A DNA stretch of 64,000 nt from an uncultured Rhizobiaceae group bacterium (lineage in GTDB: Bacteria; Pseudomonadota; Alphaproteobacteria; Rhizobiales; Rhizobiaceae), in assembly GCA_937930635.1 (NCBI GenBank), contig CALHCF010000006.1, positions 1 through 64,000 of the forward strand, read 5' to 3'. This document shows, piece after piece, positions 18,624 through 26,922 of the stretch; the stretch's first letter is position 1; each line of letters starts with the position of its first letter. Made by a program: the position numbers and the translations under genes. Below the pieces are notes generated by a model. It did not search any database and had not been told where the DNA came from. It saw only the letters and a program-made list of their open reading frames with translations.

Positions 18624-19274
18624 CTAGTCGTTGTCATTGAGACCAGCACCGGCGTCCGCCCGGTTGGTTTTGCTGGCTGGCACCAGGATGCGTTTTGCAT
18701 AAGCGCCAAGACGTTTCCATTGTCGGTCTTCCACCGTCAGATCTCCTGCCCGCTGCGACACATCGTCGAATCGGGCTTTCCCGGCATTCATCAAAGCAAG
18801 ACCTGAATTGGTTTTGAGACTGTCGGTGGCAGATGACAAGTGCCCAATTGCAAGCCAGCCCCCGTCTTGTTCAATATTTGTTACACCATTGAGTTTTAAC
18901 CCGAAATCAACCCCATTTTCACGGGACCGCACCAGCGCACACCCTACGAAAAGCATTGGAAAATCGACTTCTTCAGCTTTCACCACACCGCCTTTGTCTA
19001 AAGTCAGCGCGAAATCGCAAAAAGAAGGAGCACTGCAAAGCCCCTCTGCGCGATGGACGGTCCAGCCGCCTTCGGCTTTCCGCCAATCCACCGCTCCCGG
19101 ACCATCGGCCTGGAATGCATCAAGAGCCGATATCACAGATGACAGGCCATCCATGCCCATTCGCGCCAGTTCAAGGCAGGCTCGCCCGATCTCCTCTGCC
19201 ACCCCGCGTGAAACCCCGGCACCAATACAGGCTTTTTGAACGGTCACGACCAGTTCATTGCCCGAAACTATCAT
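18624..19274 (-). CDS. DUF3726-like protein
   Basis: A 216-residue soluble protein that I place, from memory of the family, with DUF3726. It opens MIVSGNELVVTVQKACIGAG, followed by a helix-rich section with conserved LARMGMDGLSS. No catalytic motif is evident. ATG 19274 overlaps the stop of the upstream 566-residue gene by four bases, so the two are probably translationally coupled. The Ldh-type gene follows 18 bases on. The constant company of these three genes suggests subunits or steps of one process. Confidence 0.6.
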   Translation of the reverse strand: MIVSGNELVVTVQKACIGAGVSRGVAEEIGRACLELARMGMDGLSSVISALDAFQADGPGAVDWRKAEGGWTVHRAEGLCSAPSFCDFALTLDKGGVVKAEEVDFPMLFVGCALVRSRENGVDFGLKLNGVTNIEQDGGWLAIGHLSSATDSLKTNSGLALMNAGKARFDDVSQRAGDLTVEDRQWKRLGAYAKRILVPASKTNRADAGAGLNDND

Positions 19275-20971
19275 GGGGTTCCAAAGGCCGGCATGAAACA
19301 ATCAGCCGCATTCAATGGCGTCAGTTGCCCAAGCCGGGGTGCCCCCTGGTAGAGCGTGATGCGTGTCCATCGGTCGGACTTGGGATCAAATTTCGATGCT
19401 CCAAAAAAGGAAAGCTTGCAGCGCAGCAGATCGATGGGCCGCATGTTTTCCGACAGCAGGTTGTCACGCACTTCCCCATAAGGATGAACGCCAATCGTCT
19501 GGATACGGCGCACAATGGCCCTGTGCTGTGGATGGGCCGCCAGCAGCCAAGCAACAGACCCTCCGTTGTCGAGTTTCTTCAACTCGGCATAAACCGCCTG
19601 AACCTTTGCTGGAATGTCATGCGGCATGGCCTGGTGATCGCCATCGACCACATCGCTTGCTCCAAACCGCGGCTCAAGCTTTTCTTCAGAGACATACCAC
19701 ACCATCGCCGTGGCCTCTTCCGCCTCCAGGTCCATAGACAGTGCCCAGCCGTAATGCTGTTCAATAAGGTCACGCAGCGTGTCAATTCTCATCGCCGGGT
19801 CAAGAAGAGTGTCATAGGTGGCAAGCATACAGTCGCAAAGCCCGTCAACCAGTTCGCCCTGCGGCTCAAGAACCAGAGCGACCACAAGCTCCTGCAGGTC
19901 AACCGACGACGCCATGCTCTCTTCAATCATCCGGTCCCATGGCTGATCGGTATCCAGAAGTCCATCGATTGTCAGGCGGAACCGGGTCCATTCTGCCCGC
20001 AATGTTTCGATACGTTTCTGCTCTGTTTCATCCGGGACATTCCACTCCTCAAGGTGGCGGGTGGCGTGATCCGCCAGCGCCCGAAACTCAGCGCGCAGCG
20101 ACGGTGATGCCCTGCCCGCCTTTCTCACACGAGCCAGGGCCGTTTCGCGCACAAGCATCCAGTTGTTGATCAGCACAGGGTGCCCGATAAGAAATGGAGC
20201 CATCCCAAGGCCGGTGGAGTTACCAACACCCAGTTGACGCGACAGCCGGTCTGAAAGCTGTGTCGCCTCGGCACCTCCCCGCACGCGGGCAACGTGGTTG
20301 GCCAGGTCCAGAGTAAACTCGCGGATAAGAAACACCGTCAGCATTTCAAGTCGAAACGGCAGGGCGAGACTGCCCCGCTCAACAACATTGCTGCGGTCGG
20401 CAAGACCAAATTTCCCATTGCCGTAAACAGCCGTGGTACGCATCAGATAGCCGGTTGCCCGAATGGCCTTTTCGTCAGGTTGTTGTCCTTTGCTCAATGC
20501 ATCAACAACATGATCAAACAGACGCACACTCTTGTTTGCTCGTGATAAAACCAGAACACGAGAGTCGTATCGCCCCGCTTCCTGGCGGGTTGCTTCGTTT
20601 CCAAGCAGGGCAATATCCTGTGCCGTGGGGCGCCCGTCAAAAAGAACAAAGCAACTGTCCCAGGCTTCGGCAATCACCCGATCAGTTCTGTTTTCCGCAT
20701 CAAGAGGCGAAGACCAGGCGATCAAAGAGAAGATGGAATTGTCAAATTCCACCTCATACACACAGTGGCCATACCCATCATCATCAAGCGCGTTGACGAA
20801 TCTGCTCAACCCCACCTTCTGGCTCGCCATATCGCGCAAAAGGGAGCGCAGAAAACTAAGACGGGTTGGGAAAAAACTGCCCATCCGCTCCAGCCGCATG
20901 ACGGTTTCAGGAGGTCTTAGTTCAGTCTGCGGCAATATCGGCTGGCTATGATCTTGCGTATTGATCTGCAC
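19271..20971 (-). CDS. Conserved 566-residue protein of unknown function
   Basis: A large soluble protein with no signal peptide, no membrane helix and no motif I recognise. It is rich in acidic residues and helices, and its conserved-looking islands include DDDGYGHCVYEVEFDNSIFS, a FDGRPTAQDI segment, GLGMAPFLIGHPVLINNW and, near the C terminus, IGVHPYGEVRDNLLSENMRP. The GTG start at 20971 is preceded by GGGGAGGAAATAATT, a strong ribosome-binding site. It lies between an M19 dipeptidase-like gene (26 bases upstream) and DUF3726 (four-base overlap), in one operon. Possible roles include a substrate-handling enzyme of a new fold; nothing in the sequence decides. Confidence 0.7.
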   Translation of the reverse strand: MQINTQDHSQPILPQTELRPPETVMRLERMGSFFPTRLSFLRSLLRDMASQKVGLSRFVNALDDDGYGHCVYEVEFDNSIFSLIAWSSPLDAENRTDRVIAEAWDSCFVLFDGRPTAQDIALLGNEATRQEAGRYDSRVLVLSRANKSVRLFDHVVDALSKGQQPDEKAIRATGYLMRTTAVYGNGKFGLADRSNVVERGSLALPFRLEMLTVFLIREFTLDLANHVARVRGGAEATQLSDRLSRQLGVGNSTGLGMAPFLIGHPVLINNWMLVRETALARVRKAGRASPSLRAEFRALADHATRHLEEWNVPDETEQKRIETLRAEWTRFRLTIDGLLDTDQPWDRMIEESMASSVDLQELVVALVLEPQGELVDGLCDCMLATYDTLLDPAMRIDTLRDLIEQHYGWALSMDLEAEEATAMVWYVSEEKLEPRFGASDVVDGDHQAMPHDIPAKVQAVYAELKKLDNGGSVAWLLAAHPQHRAIVRRIQTIGVHPYGEVRDNLLSENMRPIDLLRCKLSFFGASKFDPKSDRWTRITLYQGAPRLGQLTPLNAADCFMPAFGTP

Positions 20972-20997
20972 AATTATTTCCTCCCCTGTACCAGCAG

Positions 20998-21984
20998 CTA
21001 AATCGGGCTAAACGCCTGCCGGTAAAACCGCAGCCAGTTCTCACCCATGATCCCGGCTATTTCCTTCTCACTAAACCCGACATTCACCAGCCCTTTGCTG
21101 ATATTGCCAAAATCCCGGTTATCCCTGAACCAGCCGGGCTGCGGCGGAAAGCCCGCATTGCTGGCTGATCCCTCGCCGTAATCGGTTTCCTTTGACCACC
21201 GGCCATTCCGCATCCAGGTCACTACGCTATCCGGCTGATCCTGGCAAAGGTCAGACCCGATCCCCAGGTGCTCGGCACCATAGGCTTGCGCCGCATCCGC
21301 AATCGCTCCGCAAAAGCTCTCCAGCGTACAGTCGGTGCCACCTTTGAGGTGATGAGGATAAAGCGAAAAGCCGAGCATTCCACCGGCTTGTGTCAAAGCC
21401 TTCAGCACAGCATCGGATTTATTGCGCAATGCCGGATGCCATGCATGGGGGTTGGCATGGGTGATCGCGATGGGGCGTGTCGATAATTCTATCGCTTCCA
21501 ATGTCGAACGTTCAGCAGAATGGCTCATGTCGATGACCATGCCCACCCGGTTCATTTCGGCAATTGCCTGTTTACCAAAACGGGTAATTCCGGGGTCTTC
21601 ATCCTCATAGCATCCTGTCGCAAGAAACGACTGATTGTTATAGGAAAGCTGCATGAACCGGCCGCCAAGTCGGTGTAGAATCTCAATCAGCCCGATATCA
21701 TCTTCCATGGGAGAAGGGTTTTGAAACCCAAAGAAAATGGCCGTTCTCCCCTCCTCGCGCGCGCGCTCAACATCCTTCGCATCAAAGCCCTGAAAAATAA
21801 GATCAGGGAACTGTTCGAACCACAGATTCCACGCCTTCATATTGGCCACGGTTTCACGAAACTGCTCATGATAGGCGATGGTCACATGCACCGCCGATAC
21901 GCCGCCCTCGTTCATCTGCTGGAAGATCTTTTGCGACCAGTTGGCATATTGAAGGTTGTCTATGACAAGCGTTGGATGTGCCAT
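20998..21984 (-). CDS. Peptidase M19 (membrane dipeptidase)-like protein with altered metal site
   Basis: A 328-residue amidohydrolase-fold protein of the renal-dipeptidase family. The C-terminal metal ligands are kept: MVIDMSHSAERS (first His), ITHANPHAWHPALRNKSD (second His plus the substrate-binding HPALRN) and LGIGSDLC (Asp). But the N-terminal His-x-Asp motif is replaced (VIDNLQYANW), and the bridging-Glu region reads FGFQNPSPMED instead of the usual Glu-Gly. The binuclear zinc centre is therefore probably reduced or reworked, and the substrate may not be an ordinary dipeptide. It is the first gene of the four-gene operon. Confidence 0.82.
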   Translation of the reverse strand: MAHPTLVIDNLQYANWSQKIFQQMNEGGVSAVHVTIAYHEQFRETVANMKAWNLWFEQFPDLIFQGFDAKDVERAREEGRTAIFFGFQNPSPMEDDIGLIEILHRLGGRFMQLSYNNQSFLATGCYEDEDPGITRFGKQAIAEMNRVGMVIDMSHSAERSTLEAIELSTRPIAITHANPHAWHPALRNKSDAVLKALTQAGGMLGFSLYPHHLKGGTDCTLESFCGAIADAAQAYGAEHLGIGSDLCQDQPDSVVTWMRNGRWSKETDYGEGSASNAGFPPQPGWFRDNRDFGNISKGLVNVGFSEKEIAGIMGENWLRFYRQAFSPI

Positions 21985-22126
21985 GGCCTACAGCGATTGG
22001 GTACAAGTTCAGGAGCAATTACAACGCCTGAAATCACCGTGAAAATCAATAAGCATCTTCCTGCTCCCATCAATTATCTGATAGATTGCAGGATGGCCTG
22101 ATTTGCCAAAACCGGAAAGAAAGCTC

Positions 22127-22870
22127 ATGACAAAAATTGCACTGGTTACAGGTGGTGGATCAGGCGTTGGCCAAAATGCTGCTGTCACGCTGGCAAATAA
22201 CGGTTTTACTGTCATTGTCACCGGGCGACGTATGGAGGCGCTCCAAGAAACAGCGGCTCTTGCAGAGAGCGGCACCATTGACTGTATGGCTTGCGATGTA
22301 AGCGACGAAGCCTCTGTTGATCATCTCTTCCAGGCGATTGCCAGCAACCATGGTCGTCTCGACGTGGTGTTCAACAATGCCGGCAACAATGTGCCATCCA
22401 CAAATTTTGGTGCCCTTGAGCTGGCCGACTGGAAGACCGTTATTGACGTCAATCTCAACGGCGCGTTCCTGATCGCCAACCGGGCCTACCGCATGATGCG
22501 CGACCAGTCACCGCAAGGCGGCCGCATCATCAACAACGGCTCAATCTCCGCGCACGTTCCACGGCCCGGTTCTGCGCCCTACACGTCTTCCAAACACGCC
22601 ATCACCGGCCTGACGCGCTCAATCTCTCTCGATGGACGGCAGCACAGCATTGCCTGTGGTCAGATCGATATCGGCAATGCAGCCTCAGAAATGACGGCAA
22701 AAATGGGTGGCGGCGTCCCACAGGCCGACGGCACCATGAAACCGGAGCCGACAATGGATGTGCAGCATGTGGGGGATGCCGTCGCTCATATGGCAGGACT
22801 GCCCCTCGATGCCAATGTCCTGTTCATGACCGTGATGTCGAACACAATGCCATTTGTCGGTCGCGGCTGA
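22127..22870 (+). CDS. Short-chain dehydrogenase/reductase
   Basis: A 247-residue classical SDR with [13 protein letters not shown] for cofactor binding, [10 protein letters not shown], catalytic Ser in [13 protein letters not shown] and Tyr-Lys in [11 protein letters not shown]. The start ATG 22127 ([10 protein letters not shown]) has GGAAAGAAAG upstream; a TTG at 22103 would add eight residues. It is divergent from the dipeptidase operon and only two bases before the phosphohexomutase gene. Its substrate is unknown. Confidence 0.85.
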   Translation: MTKIALVTGGGSGVGQNAAVTLANNGFTVIVTGRRMEALQETAALAESGTIDCMACDVSDEASVDHLFQAIASNHGRLDVVFNNAGNNVPSTNFGALELADWKTVIDVNLNGAFLIANRAYRMMRDQSPQGGRIINNGSISAHVPRPGSAPYTSSKHAITGLTRSISLDGRQHSIACGQIDIGNAASEMTAKMGGGVPQADGTMKPEPTMDVQHVGDAVAHMAGLPLDANVLFMTVMSNTMPFVGRG

Positions 22871-22872
22871 CC

Positions 22873-24357
22873 GTGGATACATGCGCAGACATCATTGCCC
22901 GTTCCGGCGTGGCCTTCGGCACATCTGGCGTACGCGGTCTGGTCGGCGACCTTGATGATGCCGTTTGCTACGCCTTCACAACGGCTTTTCTGGACCATCT
23001 GAAAAAACATCAGGTTTGTGACACGGGCGATCCGGTCTGGCTTGGCCATGACCTTCGCCCTTCATCACCGGGCATCGCAAGCGCCTGCATCGAAGCCGTA
23101 CGGGATGCAGGTTTGGAACCAGTCTTTTGTGGCGTCATTTCCACCCCTGCCCTCGCCTTCGCCGCCCTCTCACGCAACCATGCCGCCATCATGATAACCG
23201 GCAGTCACATCCCCTTTGATCGCAATGGCATAAAGTTCTACCGTCCTGATGGTGAGATGCTGAAGAGCGATGAGGATCCCGTTATCAGCAGCACCGCACC
23301 GTTCCAGTCTGAAAAATTCAGCGGGGGCAGTCTGCCAAACTCCCCGCACCGCGATGATGTGGACGGACGTGCCGCCATGCAATGGCACTATCGCAACCTG
23401 TCAGCCTTTGATGGCGTTCTGGATGGATTGCGGATCGGTCACTATCAGCACAGCGCCGCCGGACGCGATCAGGTCGCAGACTTGTTGGAGGAGCTGGGCG
23501 CAACCGTTGTGCCGCTGGCGCGCAGCGAAACATTTGTGCCCATTGATACCGAAGCCGTATCCGACACAGATCAGAACCAGGCCAAAGCGTGGGTAAGCGA
23601 ACATGGACTTGATGCGCTTGTCTCAACGGACGGTGATGGCGACCGCCCGCTGTTGGCTGATGAAACAGGACAGTATTTTCGCGGTGACACATTGGGCATT
23701 CTTGCAGCCTATGCACTGGGTGCGACAATGGTGGTCACGCCCGTTTCATCAAACACGGCGCTTGAGAGGTCGAACTTCTTTCACCGCATTGAACGCACAA
23801 AGATCGGCTCGCCCCATGTCATCGCCGCGATGACGGATGGCGCTGAAAATTCCGGCGAGAAAATCATCGGCTTCGAAGCCAATGGTGGGTTTTTGACGGC
23901 AACGCCCCTCTCCTCTCCCTGGAAAGACGCTGAGATCGCACCATTACCAACACGCGATTCAATATTGCCGATACTCGCCACTATCGCACTGGCCCGCAAA
24001 CAGGCAATTCCGCTCTCACAACTTGGCAAAGTGCTGCCAGAACGGGTCACAGCAAGCACCCGTATCCAGCAGATCAGCACAGAAACATCGCGCAAACTGA
24101 TCGCTGATTTAACGAGCGACCCGGCCAAAATTGCAAAACTGACTAGCTCCGGCTCCATCGCGGTTGACCAGAACCAGACGGACGGGCTTCGCCTCACGTT
24201 TGAAGATGATGACATTGTCCATCTTCGACCATCCGGCAATGCGCCCGAGCTGCGTATTTACGTTGAATCCGCCAGCGACAAAACGGCCAGTGCGTTGCTG
24301 CGCCATGCCCATGCCACGATTGCCGGTTGGGTTGGAGAAGATCACGATAACGTATGA
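22873..24357 (+). CDS. Phosphoglucomutase/phosphomannomutase family protein
   Basis: A 494-residue alpha-D-phosphohexomutase. It has the N-terminal FGTSGVRGLVGDL, the phosphoserine loop ITGSHIPFDRNGIKFY (Ser111), a metal-binding STDGDGDRPLLAD and a C-terminal phosphate-binding segment (LRPSGNAPELRIYVE). The family interconverts hexose 1- and 6-phosphates for polysaccharide or nucleotide-sugar synthesis. The loop reads TGSHIP instead of the commoner TASHNP. It uses a GTG start two bases after the SDR stop, so expression depends on that gene. Confidence 0.88.
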   Translation: MDTCADIIARSGVAFGTSGVRGLVGDLDDAVCYAFTTAFLDHLKKHQVCDTGDPVWLGHDLRPSSPGIASACIEAVRDAGLEPVFCGVISTPALAFAALSRNHAAIMITGSHIPFDRNGIKFYRPDGEMLKSDEDPVISSTAPFQSEKFSGGSLPNSPHRDDVDGRAAMQWHYRNLSAFDGVLDGLRIGHYQHSAAGRDQVADLLEELGATVVPLARSETFVPIDTEAVSDTDQNQAKAWVSEHGLDALVSTDGDGDRPLLADETGQYFRGDTLGILAAYALGATMVVTPVSSNTALERSNFFHRIERTKIGSPHVIAAMTDGAENSGEKIIGFEANGGFLTATPLSSPWKDAEIAPLPTRDSILPILATIALARKQAIPLSQLGKVLPERVTASTRIQQISTETSRKLIADLTSDPAKIAKLTSSGSIAVDQNQTDGLRLTFEDDDIVHLRPSGNAPELRIYVESASDKTASALLRHAHATIAGWVGEDHDNV

Positions 24358-24453
24358 ACCACCCGCCTTGCGCCTCAATTGTCTATTGAGCATGATGGAG
24401 AGGATGATTGTTGGTGTCACACGATCCCGCTTGATCTGAACTGAAGTCAATCC

Positions 24454-24837
24454 ATGCAGTTGCAAACCCGAATTGCTGATACCCTGCGCGCGTTGAAAGA
24501 ACCGCTTGCGACGCTGGCTGTGCTTCTTTTGCTGGTCAACCTTCTGCTGCCGGTTGCATCTGTCCATGCCTATCAAACGATCTGTCCCGGCGATGGCTCG
24601 GGGGTTTCTGTCCAGGCGGTTGATCGTTCCGGGACACCGATACCGGTTTCTGATCGAAAATCACAATGCAAGTTCTGTCCCTCAGCCATCGATGGCTTTG
24701 CCTTGTCTTCCGACGCCAAAACCCTGGTCGAAATCGATATCATCACTGTTGCGGTTCTTTACCCTGTATCGACCAGTTACCGGCAAACACCGGCTGCCCA
24801 TTGTTACAAGACGGCGCGTGCGCCCCCCTTCGTCTGA
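24454..24837 (+). CDS. DUF2946-like small membrane/periplasmic protein
   Basis: A 127-residue protein with one strong hydrophobic segment (about residues 19-39, LLLLVNLLLPVASVHA) that may be a signal peptide. A Cys pair follows in SQCKFCPSA, with further cysteines in TICPGD and AAHCYK. The CxxC and the position just ahead of a PCuAC gene resemble DUF2946 proteins found with copper-handling genes. A role in copper delivery is inferred from context only. Copper-related family membership is not certain. Confidence 0.55.
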   Translation: MQLQTRIADTLRALKEPLATLAVLLLLVNLLLPVASVHAYQTICPGDGSGVSVQAVDRSGTPIPVSDRKSQCKFCPSAIDGFALSSDAKTLVEIDIITVAVLYPVSTSYRQTPAAHCYKTARAPPFV

Positions 24838-24897
24838 AGCGCACCTCTTGAACCCGCGTAAAGCGGACCCCCTATTCAATTCAGACGGAATCCAACC

Positions 24898-25482
24898 ATG
24901 AACAAGTCCAATTTCAGAATCCTACGATCCATTCTCACTGCTTCTTTTGCTCTTGCGCTAACCATCGGCGCATCGGCAGGTGATAGCCATTCCGGCCACA
25001 GTTCGAAAGCAGCGTCCAAACACCAAAACGCAGCAAGCAAAACCGGGGCGGCAAAGGTCGGTAAGCTTGTGATCGACAACGCCTGGACACGTCAGGCTCC
25101 CCCCTCAGCCAAGGTCGTGGGCGGCTATGCACGCATTACCAATACGGGTTCACAACCAGACCGGTTGATCGGCGGCACAGCAAGTTTTGCCAAGCGGGTT
25201 GAAGTTCATGACATGAAAGTCACCGATGGCGTCATGAAAATGACCGCTCTTCCCCAGGGGCTGGTCATTCCGCCAGGCGAAAGCGTGGAACTAAGACCCG
25301 GTTCATTCCACCTCATGTTTATGGGCGCCACCTCCCCAAAGGCGGGCGAAACCGTGCCGATCACCCTCAAATTCGAAAAAGCTGGAGAAGTCGTTGTCCA
25401 GCTGCCCGTCTCTCCCATCGGAAGCAAATCGGGGTCCACAGGCCACGGCTCAGCACATGGGCAGAAAAAACACGGAAGTTAG
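24898..25482 (+). CDS. PCuAC-type periplasmic copper chaperone
   Basis: A 194-residue exported protein with a signal peptide (to about residue 28), a His/Ser-rich stretch (DSHSGHSSKAASKHQ) and a PCuAC domain. The copper ligands follow the family H-M...M...H-M spacing: VEVHDM (His104, Met106), GVMKM, and FHLMFM (His138, Met140). The C-terminal tail is again His/Gly-rich (GSTGHGSAHGQKKHGS). PCuAC delivers Cu(I) to the CuA/CuB sites of cytochrome oxidase. The His-rich ends could add low-affinity copper binding. Likely co-transcribed with the preceding gene. Confidence 0.9.
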   Translation: MNKSNFRILRSILTASFALALTIGASAGDSHSGHSSKAASKHQNAASKTGAAKVGKLVIDNAWTRQAPPSAKVVGGYARITNTGSQPDRLIGGTASFAKRVEVHDMKVTDGVMKMTALPQGLVIPPGESVELRPGSFHLMFMGATSPKAGETVPITLKFEKAGEVVVQLPVSPIGSKSGSTGHGSAHGQKKHGS

Positions 25483-25483
25483 A

Positions 25484-25508
25484 CGCCTCCCTCGGCGGGT
25501 GGGTTTTA
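25484..25508 (+). terminator. Possible terminator after the copper chaperone gene
   Basis: CGCC (25484-25487) pairs with GGCG (25494-25497), with partial extension into GGGTGGG, then TTTT at 25504-25507. It begins two bases after the chaperone stop and lies between convergent genes. The stem is short. Confidence 0.4.
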
Positions 25509-25521
25509 TCCATCCGCCTTT

Positions 25522-26823
25522 TCACGCCATACGAAAACGTTCCAGCCTGAACGGCGCAGGATCGACACAGGGTTTTTCACCTGTAACGATTTGCGCCATC
25601 AGTTTTCCCGCACCAGGTCCAAGACCAAACCCATGGCCGGAAAACCCGGTCGCCATATAAAAACCGGGAAGGCTGTGAACTCCCGATATCACGGGAATGA
25701 TATCCGGGGTCACATCAATAAAGCCGCCCCAGCTTTCTTCAATGGTGGCATTCTTGAAAACCGGCAGGGTTTCGCCAACAGAATGCAGAGCGCTGTCGAT
25801 GGTTTTTTTCACAGGCTGCGGACTGAGCACGCGCACCTTTTCGAAGGGCGAGATTTCATCAAGAGCCCACCGGCGTTTGATCTGCGCCTCTTCGATAAAC
25901 CGCTTGCCAATACGCAGCTGATATTCACGCCAGTCATTCTTTACGACCGGCCAGAAATCACGCAACAGGCGAAAGCTGTCCGGCACGATATCGGCCATGT
26001 TTTCGCCCGGCTGGGCAATTGTGTATCCGCCATCAAGACGCTTTCGGACTGCAAATTCAGCCGCCGCCACGCAGCTTTCAACACCCGCATCGATTGGTCC
26101 GGTACGCAGCACTGACCCGATGACAGAGAGCTGCGGCAGGCGCACGCCCATATTGTGGCAGAAACGCCGCGACCATGCACCGCCCGCCAGAACAACGCTC
26201 TCACACGCCACCGGGCCCAGCTCGGTCACCACTCCACACACTTTGCCTGCCTGACGTTCCAGTCCGCGCACGGCACAGTTTTGAAAAATCCGGGCTCCCG
26301 CGTGTTGGGCCGCCCGCGCCATGGCCGGGACTGCAAGCGTCGGTTCCGCCCGTCCATCTTCCGGCGAATGCATGCCGCCAACCCATCGAACCGTACTCCC
26401 CGGTGTCAGCGCCGCGGCTTCATCCGCACCGATCATATGGGTTGAAAGACCGTGAGTGCCCCCATGCGCTTCAAACCACATGCGACGTTGTTCGAGCTTC
26501 TCCTCAGTATCGCAAAGATAACTGACCCCACTCTCTCTAAACCCGGTTTCCTCGCCTGTCCTCTGGCGCATGGCCCGCCACAGGTCCATGGAAATACGGC
26601 TAAGTGGCAACTCACGCGGGTCACGACCCATTTGACGACACCAGCCCCAGTTACGGCTGGATTGTTCACCGGCGATAACACCCTTCTCGCACACGACGAC
26701 CTGTTGTCCGCGTTCCGCCAGTTCCAGTGCTGCAATAATGCCCGCAATACCGCCACCGATAATTACGGTATCGGCGCGGGTGGGAAGCTCCAAGTCACTT
26801 TCAACGGTGGCGGGAGTGGGCAT
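25522..26823 (-). CDS. FAD-dependent amine/amino-acid oxidoreductase (DAO family) of the N-alkylglutamate unit
   Basis: A 433-residue flavoprotein with the DAO-type FAD motif VIIGGGIAGIIAALELAERG, the second motif SSRNWGWCRQMGRDPRE, and a C-terminal FAD region (GFYMATGFSGHGFGLGPGAG). Relatives oxidise secondary or primary amines and amino acids. It follows the glxD/mgsC gene by 99 bases in the same direction with its own AGGAGG, so it is probably the last gene of that operon. In the methylamine pathway the next step after N-methylglutamate synthase is oxidation of N-methylglutamate. This enzyme or the one at 53625 is a candidate for the matching step; that is inference. Confidence 0.85.
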   Translation of the reverse strand: MPTPATVESDLELPTRADTVIIGGGIAGIIAALELAERGQQVVVCEKGVIAGEQSSRNWGWCRQMGRDPRELPLSRISMDLWRAMRQRTGEETGFRESGVSYLCDTEEKLEQRRMWFEAHGGTHGLSTHMIGADEAAALTPGSTVRWVGGMHSPEDGRAEPTLAVPAMARAAQHAGARIFQNCAVRGLERQAGKVCGVVTELGPVACESVVLAGGAWSRRFCHNMGVRLPQLSVIGSVLRTGPIDAGVESCVAAAEFAVRKRLDGGYTIAQPGENMADIVPDSFRLLRDFWPVVKNDWREYQLRIGKRFIEEAQIKRRWALDEISPFEKVRVLSPQPVKKTIDSALHSVGETLPVFKNATIEESWGGFIDVTPDIIPVISGVHSLPGFYMATGFSGHGFGLGPGAGKLMAQIVTGEKPCVDPAPFRLERFRMA

Positions 26824-26922
26824 ATTGGTAGGCCTCCTGTCTCATCCGCCAGAAAATTCAGCCTCGCTCAAAAGGCATCAGTCTGCCCCGAAATCAACGC
26901 CCGGCGACAAGCCGTCTCACGT

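Noticed and set aside
18956-20107. Plus-strand open frame of 383 codons
   Set aside because: Antisense to the DUF3726 and 566-residue genes, which fit an operon with good start signals.
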